The notes under the pieces: model-generated | The model's input: only the letters and a program-made list of their open reading frames with translations | Database searches by the model: none | Told to the model about the DNA's origin: nothing | Origin: Eopsaltria australis | Taxonomy: Eukaryota > Chordata > Aves > Passeriformes > Petroicidae | Reading direction: 5' to 3' | Length of the DNA: 64,000 nucleotides | Assembly: GCA_034509425.1 (NCBI GenBank) | Contig: JAVTVJ010000001.1 | Location: 8,770,001-8,834,000, forward strand | Part shown: piece after piece, positions 48,129 through 61,498 of the stretch | Layout: the number at the start of each line of letters is the position of its first letter | Position numbering within the stretch: the first letter of the stretch is position 1 | Position numbers and translations under genes: made by a program

Positions 48129-49175
48129 GTGAGTTTATCAGTCAGGATAGAAGCAATGGAGAAAGAGAATAGACATTTTTCAAGGAGAAAACGATGTTAA
48201 TACAACTTGCACAGGAAGAATCTGCATCTTATTGAGTAATAGAAATACATTCCTCCACATAAACCTCAGCTCTATAGTTTAATTTTGTGACAGCATTCGT
48301 TTGCTGTAATAGCTTATAAGCCTCCAACTCCTCTACTGGGATACTGAGATTTCAGCTTTGGAAAGAACAAGACACACAAAAACAAACAACAAAGAAGAAC
48401 AGTTAAATGTCTGTCAAAGCAGGTCACAGAGATGCATCTGTCCTCTTTAAGGTAGGAGTAGAAGTAAGGAAGTGTGGGAAATTAGTTCAAATTGGAAAGT
48501 TAGAAAGCTGACATTGATGTGGTCCCCGTAGGGATTCCTAAGGTTTTCTAGACTCTTGTAATGCAGTGGTCCAGTGTAATGTAAGGCCTGAAAAATAGGG
48601 GAAGTAATTCTGAGGTTGCAATGTCCTGCCACACCATTTATTGTTTTTAATGAAAGAAGGAAAGAGAGAAGTACAATCAGGTATTTTCCTAAACTGTGGC
48701 TCTACAAAACACTTACAAAACTTTCCAAGCCCAGTGCTTAAACCCAGTGACCCTGGATCTCTTAGGACAACAATGAAATGACCCAAATCCAAGGACTGTT
48801 GGTTTCTTCCCAAATAAGATGTAAGGCTTACATTTCTTCCTGCCTGGCTTTCACTCGAAATCTTAATTTTAAGAACTCTTACCCTGTATTGATCACCCAT
48901 GCATTTACAGTTCAATTAAAGTACTGTATATGGCCATTGTTCTCAAAGAATAATGTCCACAACTGCTATCCACATGCTTTTAATCACAGGAACAACATTC
49001 AACAGTACACTGAAATTACTAATTTTTTTTCTCAGTTCTTGTCATTGGTAAGATAAATGAAGCCTCTCTAGTCTTCAGCCTTCCTTCAATTGATAACAGG
49101 CTACTTAAAAACAAAATATTAAACCTTGTGTGAAAAGTCTTCTGATTCAGATTAAAGAAGCACTTAATAGCTTAC

Positions 49176-49193
49176 CTTGCCTATAGCAAACAC
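49176..49193 (-). other. Microexon-like segment, 18 nt
   Basis: The minus strand shows an uninterrupted pyrimidine tract ('cttttcttcctttcctcc') running into AAAG as acceptor. Eighteen nucleotides follow (open as VFAIGK), then AAG|GTAAGC as donor. The length preserves frame. It is a possible neuronal-type microexon; the signals are strong but uncorroborated. Confidence 0.2.
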
Positions 49194-49921
49194 CTTTGGA
49201 GGAAAGGAAGAAAAGACTGCAACAAGACAAAAACTAGTTTTTATTGGCTTTTAAGCTTCTGAATGTAACAAGGCATTGTAGCACTTTCATCAGCCATCAA
49301 CATCTTGGCTCAAGAGTAACAGACCTTTGATAAAGAGAGAATTCTCCCCAGCCACATAATATCAGAAAAAGTATGCAGGGAAGTTCACTTCAAAGATAAT
49401 CTGCTGGTGCAGAATTTTAAGGAAACTGTCTTGTAACTTGTCACTGTTTCACAGAGCTTTTACTCGCCATGGTAGAAAGGTTGATAGATAATCCGTCAGT
49501 GGCTTCACAACAGCTCATGGGCCATGTTTGATAGGAAAAAGAATTTCAGAAACATATGCTAAGGTACTAGTAGAGTCTCTAGTTACATTTTGCTGACATC
49601 TCAGTTCACTGTACTATGACATCTACACTTGCAAAAGACAGTGTGATAAATCTCAACTATTCTCTTTCCCTAATGGGAAGATATGGTGATCTGCTGTCTT
49701 TCCTAAAGATACGGAGCTAGATTTATGATTAATTCACTTTGGTATTACAGTTTTATGTTTCCCTGAATGTATACAAAAGGGTAATATGTGTATAAAAAAG
49801 TTTGCATAATTAACAACTTAGATTAATACAATTTAAACAAAAGCCACAACAACAGTAGCTTCTCACAAATTAATGATACAAAATATAAGACTCTAATTCA
49901 CTGATCAAATCTAATCCATGT

Positions 49922-49964
49922 CAGTAATATCCAAAAGCCATCACCAACTGATGGCTTTTTACTG
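49922..49964. repeat. Hairpin: 11-bp perfect stem plus 5-bp outer stem
   Basis: AAAAGCCATCA pairs with TGATGGCTTTT around a CCAAC loop. Outside a 6-nt bulge on the left arm, CAGTA pairs with TACTG. It ends 24 bases before an acceptor-like 'gtatccccag' (49979-49988). Confidence 0.85.
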
Positions 49965-50050
49965 TTTCTGTGACAGCTGTATCCCCAGGACAGGCTGAAC
50001 GTCACCGTTTCCATCTGGTGGAAGCAGCACTGGATGAGGAAACGCTAATT

Positions 50051-50084
50051 TAGTTCTCACACGCACTGACACTAGCGTGAACTA
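50051..50084. repeat. Hairpin: 10-bp stem with a 4-nt bulge
   Basis: TAGTTC, a TCAC bulge and ACGC pair with GCGTGAACTA around a 10-nt loop. Together with the hairpin at 49922-49964 it brackets a CpG-containing stretch of about 90 bases. Confidence 0.6.
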
Positions 50085-51986
50085 GGATGAAAACTACATT
50101 TTAAAAATTTAACAAATCAAAGGCAAGATCAAAAATACATTGCTAGCCTCCAGGGCTACCACCAGCAGTACTCATTAATTCTGTGTGTTTCCAGAATTAC
50201 GCTTCTGTGGGACTCCCTGCTAATACCTAGCAAAAACAGAGATGTGTAACCCAAAGCAATGGTGGAGCATATTTACTTAAATCTTGTTGTATTCAACAAA
50301 CCACTGATGCAGATTCATGGCTTAAGAATTCATATTAGTTCATCTTTTCTGACATCCTCCTAAATAAGAACTCCCTTCTCTTTTAAATCTAGCCCTCTTT
50401 GTTAAGAGAGATTCTGCATTGAAAAGCACCTCTATTTATCCCTTTTTTTCTGTAAATAGACATGGTGACTCACCACCATAATTTAACAGGAATCTATTGT
50501 AAAATCACCCTTGTCAAACATTCTTTCACTTGACCCATCACCCAAAGAACTAAAAAAACTTCCAAGAGGGAAGTATCCATTCCCTCTTCCTGAAGTTGCC
50601 CAAAGGCTCACAGCTTAGGCTGAAGTTCATTATATTTATGGCTGCATATTAAGCCCTGCTCTCTAATTGGATCCCCATTTCAACCAGTTCCAAATTGTGG
50701 GCTGAGACACCAAGGCAAGTAGCAGCTCCTCAGTTCTCTCTGGATATGCATACACACAGTCCAGCTTATAAATAAAGAACTAGAAAGATAAGGTGCCCTT
50801 AAATGGCATATAAATCAATGCATTGTCTGTCAAACCTCCCTGGGTTGCATATTTGCATAATATAGTATTAGCTATATAATCAGCCTCTTTTAATTATTTA
50901 TTTCCCCCTCCTCTAGAGAGCCAAAGTGATTCTTTCTCACAGCAAGTCTTATTAAATGTACAGAGATCCACAGAGCTATGCCACAAAGTGATTTCCTCAT
51001 CCAAAACAATACTTTCTTTTTCTATAACATACGATGAACCTCAAAGAAGAAAATGCTTCCACAATAAACATACATATCATTCCACATGTTTGTACTTCCC
51101 AGAGACATAAAGCGTACAACAGACATACCTTTTCAGTTACATGTGTCTAAATTCTGCCTACTAATCCTACCTCAATATTTTAAAATTACACTTTGGTCCA
51201 GATCTATCTCTGCTCTAGATGGTGGTGATCCTTCTGTTCTCCTTTGACAGTTTAAATGGATATAGAAACCATCTTGACTTTTTGGGGATTACATCACAGC
51301 TACTATTTTAGGATAAAGGAGAAGAACCTTGACTGAGCATCTTTGAATTCCTAGTCTTCTTATTCCTCATAGGTGCATGAGAACATTTACTACCGCGTGT
51401 GAAAATCAGATGACTGTTGATTGCTCCCAGCTGCAATTAGCACTGAATATACCAGATTGCCATGATCACTCAGAGACTGACAATGTCCATGATACTCAAT
51501 TCATCATATTTGAGGGATATTTCCCAGATAGGTCTTCATTAAAGGGGTTAAAAAGCTACAAAGGAGACAATGCTCCTTCTGGTCCGTTTGGGGTTTTTTT
51601 TCACACCTTCTGATCTCTTTGAAATTTCTCAGATTTAACAGATGATGAAATTTCCACTTGAACATTGAACATCAATGTTGTGCTAAACAAGGAGCCTTAG
51701 TAAATTTTATACTGGTAATCAGACCAAGAAACATTTAGAACCATATCCAGTATCTTCTAGAAAACATCATAGATTCAATCAATAATAAAAGCACTTTGTC
51801 AAAGTGTCATTTTTTTCTAACAGATTCTCAGGCTTGGCAAACATAATTTGCTCATATCATTTTTTTCGGTATCCACAAAATTTGGGGGAAGGGAATTAGC
51901 CTTTCATAGAAAATAAAAGAATGTTCTCCCTTATATCACAGGTAAAGCCTACTGTATTTTCCACCTTTCTCTGTCTGTGTAATGTG

Positions 51987-52001
51987 AAAAAAAAAAAAAA
52001 A
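51987..52001. repeat. A15 homopolymer
   Basis: Fifteen A residues between GTG and GGTACC. A simple repeat with no retrocopy recognised upstream. Confidence 0.95.
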
Positions 52002-52570
52002 GGTACCCCTCACTAAGTTATGACACCAAGCTATCAAAACAGAAATCAACCCTTGCCCATTAACAAATTATGTTGTATTATCACTGCCATGCTATTCTCT
52101 TTTGCAGTACTCCTTTCTTTCTCACTACATCCAATATTCTTTTGTGTCAAGAGTGAAGAGAGAGAAAAGAATTAACCATATGAATATGCACTATTGTATA
52201 ATATCCTGTTAACTTTGCTTAGCAAAACCCTCTGCTGAAAGTTTTGCTGGAGAGAGAAGTGCAAAACTCAGCCCTCAGCAATGGCACTTCCTACTAAAAT
52301 GAAATGTTGGAGTCAGCAGGTGATCTTCAGAACATGATTAACAGCTTGACATGTCTTGGCAATTCCAGGATACCGAAAGTGTATGAATCTGACTGCACAG
52401 CCTAATGTATTTGTTTTTCATAAGAAGTATGTGTCCCAAGAGATGCTGTTTCTATTTCAGTATTTTTCTGTATTACTTAAGTGAACACACCTCTCTAAAA
52501 AGTACCTTCAGCTGTCTCATTGTCCTTTGGAAGTCAGACACATTTCCCACATAAATGAGTCAGTACTTAC

Positions 52571-52581
52571 CTTAGAGATGC
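52571..52581 (-). other. Microexon-like segment, 11 nt
   Basis: The minus-strand acceptor 'cctttctttttctttacag' and donor AAG|GTAAGTACTG are both close to ideal and bracket only GCATCTCTAAG. The length is not a multiple of three, so including or skipping it would shift the frame. It is too short to show coding bias. Confidence 0.2.
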
Positions 52582-55500
52582 CTGTAAAGAAAAAGAAAGG
52601 CATACTTCTGACTGATGTGGAAGCTCAGGACATACTGTTTTAAGATCTGAAAACAGGAAGATGGAATGTATTTTTATTTTTAGTTGAAAGTGACCTTTCA
52701 AGGTACCAGTTATTTCTTCAGGTAGCTTCAAAATGTGTTTTCTCTATTATATAAGTTCTCCTCAATAATCCACCGATTCTCAATGCCTCTTCTGTGGAGG
52801 GATGAGGGAAATAAAATTCTTGGAAAATATCAAATAAAAGAGAGAATAAAGTCTTGAGCCAAATTTTTTTTTTTTAATTTATGGAATACACTTCAACAGC
52901 ATCAAATATTTCTAAACCATGTTGATATGCCTGCCTATGTACTGAAAACCAAAACACAAGCCACCAGATTATAATTATGAGATTTTTACTTTTTAAAGAA
53001 TTTGGTGAGGCATAGGCAAAGCTGAGTTCTTGTTTGCATTAACTCATCTTTTCTAAACCTAGTGTTTAATAAAGACAGTGAGTAGAGCAATTATTTCATC
53101 TGCAAAAATAAACAGATAGCTATTAAATAGAGCAAATATTTGGTTTTTAAAAAGAAAATGTTTTAAAATATTGCATATATTTGCAAATGTTGTACCAATT
53201 TACTTATCCTTGTTTATCTGCATTGACCAAATTTAGGATTGCCCACATTCAATTTAATTTCTTGTTTTGAATTCAGATAAGCAACACTGAATTTTTCTAA
53301 TTTGTTTACCTCTGCTGCTTTGCTTAACTGACAAAATATAGTAACTGGCTCATAACAATCTCTGTTCCACAAAGCTATTAATGAGGTGAGGATGCCAGTG
53401 AAAATCTGGATGAACAGTGTATCTTATTTTCTTTGCCTTCAAGTTATGTTATAATCAGGAAGGTCAAGCTCTAGTAGTTCCTTTTTCTTGCCCCACACAC
53501 TGATTTCTTCTGAATTTTTTCTGAGTGTTATATTGCAGTTTATAGGTTCCAGTGCAAGACTAAGCTGATAGAAATGCATCAAGGTTGATCTATTTGCAGT
53601 AGAAAATTTCTTATGCTTTTTGTTAGTATATTCAGAATAGCTGAGGTTTATTATCCAGTACTATTTGTATTACCATAACAGCAAACTTATTTAGGGTCTT
53701 GCCAGGAAAGAAAAACAAAATTGTTTCTTCAGACATCCTAACTCTTGCACAGAAAGTTTAACAATGAGTGGATAAGAGGGAGGGACACAGTCTCAGAGCC
53801 AACTATTTCCCAAATAACAATTAAAAATAAAAAAATAAAAATGTAAAAATATGTCAATAATATTTAGTATATTGGTTATGCCATAGTCAAACACTAACAT
53901 TATAATCATAGCTGAGATGAGCAAAAGAATATTTTCTAACTCACTGATTTTAGTCGAGCCAACAAAATGGAAGCATCAATAGCTTTTCAAACAAAATCAA
54001 ACCAAAAATTCTGAGACATGAGGGAAACAAACTTCATTCATTATGTACACCACTGATGTACTTGCATTGTCGGTGGCCTCTGTTACGGATGAGTATCTGA
54101 ATTCCATAAAGCTTTTTAATTCTGGTTTTTCATTTGACATCCCAGAAATTTTTATAAGTGGGAAGTTGATACCAAAAGGAAGTCAGGAGAAGGATGTGAT
54201 AAGGCAAAATCCTCCTTCCTACCCCAGAATTTTCAGCACTGAAATGACTGTAAAGCAAGCTAAACCTGAGAGACAGAAGTGCAAGGGGGAGAAAAAGAGG
54301 AAGAGAACCGGTTGGTAAGACAACCAATCAATGGAAAAAAAGCGGTTCCAGGTCTATTGAGGCAGACTGTAAGGAAATCTAAAGCTAAACATCTTCTATA
54401 AGAGAAAGTTATCCTCAAATTGATCTGTTCCTCCTGAAACATTATCAGGATGAAATTCTTTTCTAAGATGTTCAGCAGCAGATAAATTGATTCCCATTCT
54501 CCTGAATCTCACTTCGTATTGTTTAGTAATTCATCATTTTCTACCTGATACTGATATGGAGACTGTCAAATATTATCATATATCAATGCAGATTTTTCTC
54601 CTGACTAATAAAAATTAAAGTAGATACATTTGACAGTATTGTTGCAGCAGAAAAAACAAGAATGCAAATGTGAGGTACATTATAAAATAACAAAGATTTT
54701 CAGAAACATTTTTACCAGTTATTTCTCTTTGTTCTTTCAGGAATCATCACTGGAACACAAAGCCCTAGGTTGCAGGATTGTTTAGCAGATGGTGTCTGTT
54801 AATATAATCGATATAATCAGTAAATCCCATGCATTTATATTTTTCTGATAAGAAAGTACTGACAATTCCTCAAATAAGTGAGCTGAACTTCTATTTAACC
54901 TAAAGACAGTTCATTTTTTTCTAATTACTCTATTGATTTCTTTGTTGGAGGGTTGAGGATGGGGTGGAAATTTTTCTTCTTCTTTTTAAGGAAGAAAAGA
55001 ACCAGTCCAATATTTCTATGCTTAGTCAAAACTGATTAAGTGTCCTTGTCTGTTTCATGTTCTTTATATATTTGTGTCATAAGCTTCCAACTAGAGTTCG
55101 CTGGCAGATTCCTTTCAAATCAAAGAGATAGAGCTAGTACTAACCTGGATACACATCCATGCTCTGCAACAGATTTCCTGTTATAACTGACATCTAAATG
55201 TTTTAGTGGATCTGGATTAAATTGACTTGTCTCTACAGCTCATAAAATTTAATATACATCAAATTAATTGCAATGTGTCAGGGAACAGAAGAGGAATTGC
55301 TGGGGATTGCTCAATGGTATTTCCCTCTCATCATACAAAACATGAGAGGACCCAAAATTATTCTTCAAATTGTAACTATTAAAAATCAAAGGAGTAAAGT
55401 CATTAAAAAAGAAGGGAAATATTTGATGCATTTTTATACATGTAAAAGGTGTATATTCCATAATAACAGGTACATAATCTATTAATTATTTTAACATCAG

Positions 55501-58500
55501 ATTTATAACATTTTCTCGTCTTCCTCCAGTTTACAGAATTTAATCCTTTTCTGTAATTAGCATTGTAACCAGGCAGTTTCTGAAAACGTAAAACAAGAAT
55601 GCTAGGAGCCCTGAAAAAATGCCCAGAGATGTTCACTGAAAAGCCTTATTTAAAAAGAAAATGAAAGAAGGATCATGATAAATATAGTAACACAGCCTGT
55701 AGTATAGGAGAAATACTTCCAGTATTCCTTTTTCATAAAAGGGTCTGCTAAACCAGCAATGAAGCATCCAGTGAAACTGGAGAGAGAGCATTTTTTAAAA
55801 TGTTGAAAGGAAATCCTCCATGTACACAAAATCCACTGCAAAATCTTTGCCACAAGGGTGACAGTTCAGCACAGGACTGAGCATTACCAGGAAGACAATG
55901 AACAGCTGCATTTCCAGTTACTTGAGGATTCCATAACTACCTTATTGTTTCTTATTAATCCTCAGGCTTCTAAGCACTAGTTGTGACATGACTGGTTAGG
56001 ATAAAAAAAGAAAGCTTCCCTATAAGAAGGTTATTGACCACTGAAAATTCTTGGACTTGTCTTTAAAATACCTGGTAAGGTTCAATTTGTAGTATGTACA
56101 AATTTGAACAACTATGGAATGTCTGACATTATTATATTTGAAAGCAGGAAAAGTATTTCATTTCAAATTACTACTTTGATTATTAAATTGTTGAAGAAAC
56201 TTGAGACTTTCATTTTTTAGAACCCATTCCAAAATTAGAGGTCCTTTTATCTATAGGATTTACTATATCAGGCTTCTTACTAGAAAGATTTTGTATGACA
56301 TTACTTTCTTCTCTACTAGTATTATTATGTTCTCTGCTTAAATTTTTTTTTATATTTATCCATCTGAACTAATTTAATGTTTGCATCTTTAAAAATATAT
56401 TGGAGGAAAAGTAAATGTAAGCAACTTATTTATTACATATTTATTCCTTACAGTGGCCTCTTGGTCAGAATAGTTTCCATTAGTATTTTCAAGGCAAAAA
56501 TAAACAAAAATCAAAACATGTTTCTAGGATGATTTTCCAAAAATGCAACTTCAATGAGAAAGTACTGATTTCCATAACAACTACTATAAAAATTCCCCAT
56601 TTAACGATTTTATAATGTAACTTGGGCTGACTAACATATAACTTCCTCTAGATTAACTTTGAGCCTGATGGCAATTTCCTTCTCCTCTTACACAAACTCG
56701 CGTTGCACCACTTCCTCTGTTTTGTGCAGCTTAACCAGTATATTTAAGTTCAACAGACATATCTGTGGCTGTGTTTACTGACAGTCTCTGGTCCTGAGCC
56801 ATGATTGAATCTTTACCACCAAAACCACAAAACTCATCTCTCACCAGCTGAATTAAAGAATATTGTAAGAGATAGGAAAGTAGTAGATTATAGTGATTGT
56901 GAAAAGTGAGTCACGGTCATGTAAGTAAGGTCAGTGTATCTTGCATTTCCCATGATTTCGGACATTCTGAAGCACATCCTAGCATTCTCTGCGGCCTTAA
57001 AGAGCTCATATCATTTCCTGAGATTAACTTTATTATGAATGCAGCTATATTTCTTGGAAAATGTGGGATAACCCTCATTGGAGAATGGCATTGCCATCTT
57101 CTGATCAATGCTTTAGCTCATCTCTTCCATTCACTGACTGCATTTCACTGCTGGTCTCCAGTCACAGAAAAGTTTCATTCTTCTGGAAGGCTATGCTGTT
57201 GAGGAAAGGTGGGGATTTACTCCCTACTGACTATGTTTTCCTGAAATTTGAGAGCTTCATCACAGACTCCTCCATGCTTTGGAGCTGGTCTCCATAGTGG
57301 AACTTATTCCTGGCTCTGTTTTCCCCCAGACAATTTGAGTTCCAAGAGATTCTTCAGGGATTGCTCTAATGGCCCTGCAATTCACTGTGAGATGGTTTTA
57401 AATGAAATAGCATTTCTTTGGCAACACTGCAGCAAAAGCGAGAAAAGAATGAAATACCAGATGAAAATAATCTTTTCTGGATGCAGACTGTGGAAAATAT
57501 TGCTTGGGAATACATACCATAGAAAACTCACCTACCAGGTGTTGAAATATTCACTTGGACATGTAGCATGCTATGAGCCACTGCTTTTCTTAGAATCTTG
57601 TCAAAGCAGCATGACAATGTCTGAAGGCAAACACCACTCACTCAGTTTACTTTAAAGATCACCTATGCTGAGAGACACTTGGGGCTTTTGGAATGCTCTC
57701 AGCATTTTAGGGTTGTAAGTGGGTTGAATAAGCTAATTAATTTCTTTGGACCACATCATTCGTAAAGAAAAATTACATTCTCATCAAATAGTCGAGGTCT
57801 TGGTTTATTTTTTTTCAAGTCCCTCAAATTTGCAGCAAGAATTCATTTCTTTTTATGAGCCTTCTGGCTTTCCCCGTAATACCATTATAATGTTCTTTGA
57901 CAACTGACATTACTAGCAATATTTACATGTCCAGCTCATTGTTTTCTGAGCTAACATTCGCCAACTAGCTGGACAAAGTGCACAATGCAATTAATTACAT
58001 AAACCTTTCAAATCTATATGAAGAAACAGTGTGAATCATGCTGCCATAAATATTTATTGTCACCTCTCCTTAAATACCTTTGACTCTTAGACATAATCAC
58101 AATGGACAGTCCGGTTTAATGACCCTGAAAAACAGCTATGATATTTACAGAAATTGTTGATAGACATGCACAGTTTCCTTCCTTTAGATTCATTTGTGAT
58201 AGTGGCAAGGTTCCTGCTTAGGGACTCTTCACATACTACCCCAAACATAAAATTTAGTGGATTTGCATAAATAACTTGCCAGAAAGAGAAAAATATCTTT
58301 TTGATATTGTCCTATCATGTGCCAAGCCTGCCACATTGATGCCACATGCCTCTTTTCAAAGGATTGTATCAGTCCATATTTAATTGCAGAAAATAGCTTA
58401 CATATTTCTTGTAAACAGCATATTTTCAAACCAGAAGTGTTGTGTATGGCTGGTTAACACATAATAAGAAGAATGTTAATTCCTAAATAAACAGCATATG

Positions 58501-58990
58501 AGTCTTTACCCTCTGCCCCCATACGAAGCAAATAGGACTTGAAAAAACATAGGTGCCTTAGATAAATCTAATACAAGATTAAAGCCTGTGTCAGTAATTG
58601 TAAAGGACATTACTATCCCACAATTTGTGGCTAACTTGCATCTTCATTTAGCTTCATTTAGTATCTAAATATATTGTCATTCATGATTGTTTTATCCAGA
58701 CCTGCCTCTCCATGTGAAAGGTACATTCTTCAGCCCTTTTTCATATTCTTACATGAAAAAATATAAAATTACCAACACCTGCACTAATGAAGGAAGTGCA
58801 TGTGAATGTGCATGAGAAAGAAACATTCTCTAATTAGAAAATTAAAAACAAAATAACAATTGCTTGCAATCTGTTCTTGGGAAGAGAATAAGAAAAACAA
58901 TTTTACCTATAGCACAAAGTAGTCACCCAGCTTTGTGAACTGCTGGATAATATTCAAATATTTGAAGAGTTAGAGTGATTGCAGACTTAC

Positions 58991-59021
58991 ATAATGGGAA
59001 TGGAGCAGGTCTCCTCCACAC
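58991..59021 (-). other. Short exon-like segment, 31 nt
   Basis: The minus-strand acceptor 'actccttttctctag' and donor TTAT|GTAAGT bracket 31 nt that are open in all three frames. G+C is higher than in the flanks. No protein is recognised. Confidence 0.15.
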
Positions 59022-61369
59022 CTAGAGAAAAGGAGTTGACCAGATGCATGCTGCTGTATAGTTTGATACAAAGACACTAAACTTAATGTCAAGGGTTATC
59101 TGCACATTTTTTATTCAAATTAAATAAATGTGCATTTATATTTGGAGCAAACACATCCTTGAGACAGATTAATGAATACCTAAATGGAAGAATGGTTTAT
59201 ATATACATTCACATTCAAAATCCAAACTTTCTGCCTAAAAGGCAAAGTGTTTGAAACTGGACTTTGAGAAGAACCCTGTCTGCTTTAATGCAGCATGAAT
59301 TTTGACTGGGCTCAGGAACAGAGTTGTTATATTGAAGTCTACAATAAATTTATATTGGTCAGAAGGAAGAAATATCAGGTGCTTCCAAATAGAAAGGAAG
59401 TAGTTTTTCCCCAGATAACTCAATGTTTAACTAATCAATCCAACATCATTATAAGGATATAAAATCCTTTATATCATTACAGCTGCAACAAAAAGCAGAC
59501 AAAATATTTGTTTCCTGAATAGTCATGTAAATGCTGACTTCTGCCTTACATCTTTAGACCTTCTTGTTCCTTTGTCAGATTCCAGAATATCCCATATAGT
59601 ATCATGCAAAACATCACCTGGTACAAGACAAAGTTCAGGTGTCTATCTCTTCTTCACAACTCAAATTATTTGTCCAGAAGAGATTTCTCACAAACTACAA
59701 AGTATTCTAAGAGTTAAAAATCAAGTCTTTGAAAGGTGCCGCTATTTTTAGATGTTACAAACTCCTATTACACAGTTTCAAAAGTATTAGCCTTATCAGC
59801 TGTTCTTTAATGGAAGCAGCACTTATACAATTATGCTCTCCTTCTCCTAAAAGCTTGCAATCTATACAGCAAAGAAAAAAATAAAACATCCTGAAATATT
59901 TTCTTTTCTTTTCTGCCCAACGTTCTTATTTCAGTAAAACTGCATTGTATACTAGATGGCAACAATTACCTCATACCAGTGAAAGGCAAGACTGTAACCA
60001 TCATTTTTTTAGCTTGCATTAAAATTTTAGTGCAGGTACCTGAGCAAAACATAGGTTTGCAACCGTCACAGCAGGTGCACTGCATGCAGCACTCTATTAA
60101 AGGAATAAAGATTAGTAAAGTAAGTGCAACACAGTATAATGTTGTAGGGCTAGTAAAATGTCTTTTGAAAGTATAGCACTTATGACACTGTCAGTCTATA
60201 GACTGGTGTGACATAGTAGCCACTTTTCCTAAAAGCTGAAAGTACTCAGCTTCTCACAAGTCCCAGCCCCATCTATTGGTGAGAGAAATGACAAACATCT
60301 GGAGCCAGGAGTATGTCTTTACTCCCTGAGCATCTGCAACTTTAGTGTAGGTCATATGGAAAATGGAGAAAGGGATGCTGGGTTTTAGTTTTCCCCACAC
60401 AAAAGGCACATGTCAGGCACGGCTGAAAGCAAGTCATATTAAAATAATGAGTATGTTTGCTCTGCTTATGGCTAAGTAGGAAACCTAGAAAATATATTCC
60501 CAGTGTAGAAGAAGGCAGACATATTGTAAAACTTTTATCACTACTTTCTACTGCAAATAATCTTGCCATGGTTATATTTACTAGTGTTATTTTCTTAAAA
60601 AAATACCACGCATTGCTTTTTAAAAGCGTAATGATATTTCTAAATGTGAGATTAGTTAAATTATGTTAGTTTTTCTTAAACTTTGCTTAAGAGGGAGCCA
60701 CTATTTTTTGTGGCTAGTTATTTCTCTGGGCTAGGTTTGCTTAGTAAATCTACTTCTTCTCCAATTCCACCATACCTGATTATTAACTGAAAATGGTAAT
60801 TTTACATGGTAGCCCGTCATTATTACAGTTATATTTTGATGCTATCAGGAGCAAGGAGCAGACATAAACAGACATATCTAGGAAAGATAAGCCTTTTACT
60901 AGGGATCAGGTCACTTCTGAGGATCCAAGCGAGAGCAGCAGCACCTATGACACCTAATTGCCTCCAGCAGAGACAGTAGGTTGTGAAAGGCATTCACCTT
61001 ATATTTTCCCTGTGCTTTTGGAGCAACCATCACATCATTGCCCTAAAGCCAGTAAAATTGCCAAGATAAACCAGAGGTCCTGGCTATGTCCTGTCTTACT
61101 ATTACACCTATTCAGTCTGAAACTGCAGTCATGGTTGAGTAAGGAACAAGGTGTAGAAAGCCAAGTCTCATAAAGGCAAACCAGTAGAGCTTCAGAAAAC
61201 TGACAATACTCTCGCTTCATTTGAGTTCAGTGCTGAACTGAGGCTTTCTCAAACCATCTGTGACTCACCTCTGCACTCTCCTAATTTCAAAGTGCTTGCT
61301 TCTGCACTTATACCAGCCTTACCAGAGCACCACAGAGGTGTGAGACACCTATGGGCTTCTCTACCACAG

Positions 61370-61498
61370 TGCCTGTTTCTGTGCCAAGCAACCATACAGC
61401 CCAAAACAGGTTAGTTACTAAATTTCAGCATCCTCTTTATGGTGTAAATGGAGTAACAGAAATTCCATCAGAAGAAGCACCAGAAATTATAAAAGAAA
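61370..61498 (+). CDS. Candidate internal coding exon, phase 1-1, unknown gene
   Basis: The acceptor 'gggcttctctaccacag' and strong donor GAAA|GTAAGT enclose 129 nt. One frame is open across it, entering and leaving in phase 1. Symmetric 1-1 exons are typical of extracellular modules in vertebrate genes. The 42 full codons include an N-glycosylation sequon (NHT) and an acidic end ('VTEIPSEEAPEIIKE'), consistent with an extracellular linker. A shorter exon starting at 61429 (after 'ctaaatttcag') is an alternative. I do not recognise the protein. In AT-rich sequence a 43-codon open frame is not rare, so the splice signals and symmetric phase carry the call. Confidence 0.27.

Larger units (their letters stand above)
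47512..49921. other. Non-coding sequence
   Basis: AT-rich, with two exon-like segments listed separately. 47640-47760 includes an ATCAAAGG word (TCF/LEF type) and a GGTAATA/TATTACC inverted pair, which could be a regulatory element. No gene is recognised. Confidence 0.55.
50085..61369. other. Long AT-rich non-coding stretch
   Basis: No gene is recognised. It contains two short minus-strand exon-like segments, an A15 run at 51987-52001, a T run at 52864-52875 and many short open frames without features. 50800-50900 has an ATTTGCAT octamer-type word beside TAATTA-rich sequence. The longest frame of the window (57248-57655) starts with TTG, not ATG, and shows no protein family. Confidence 0.6.

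Noticed and set aside
57248..57655. Longest open frame, 135 codons, plus strand
   Set aside because: It begins with TTG, lies in AT-rich sequence, and shows no domain, signal peptide or supporting splice sites. A frame of this length is expected by chance in 64 kb.
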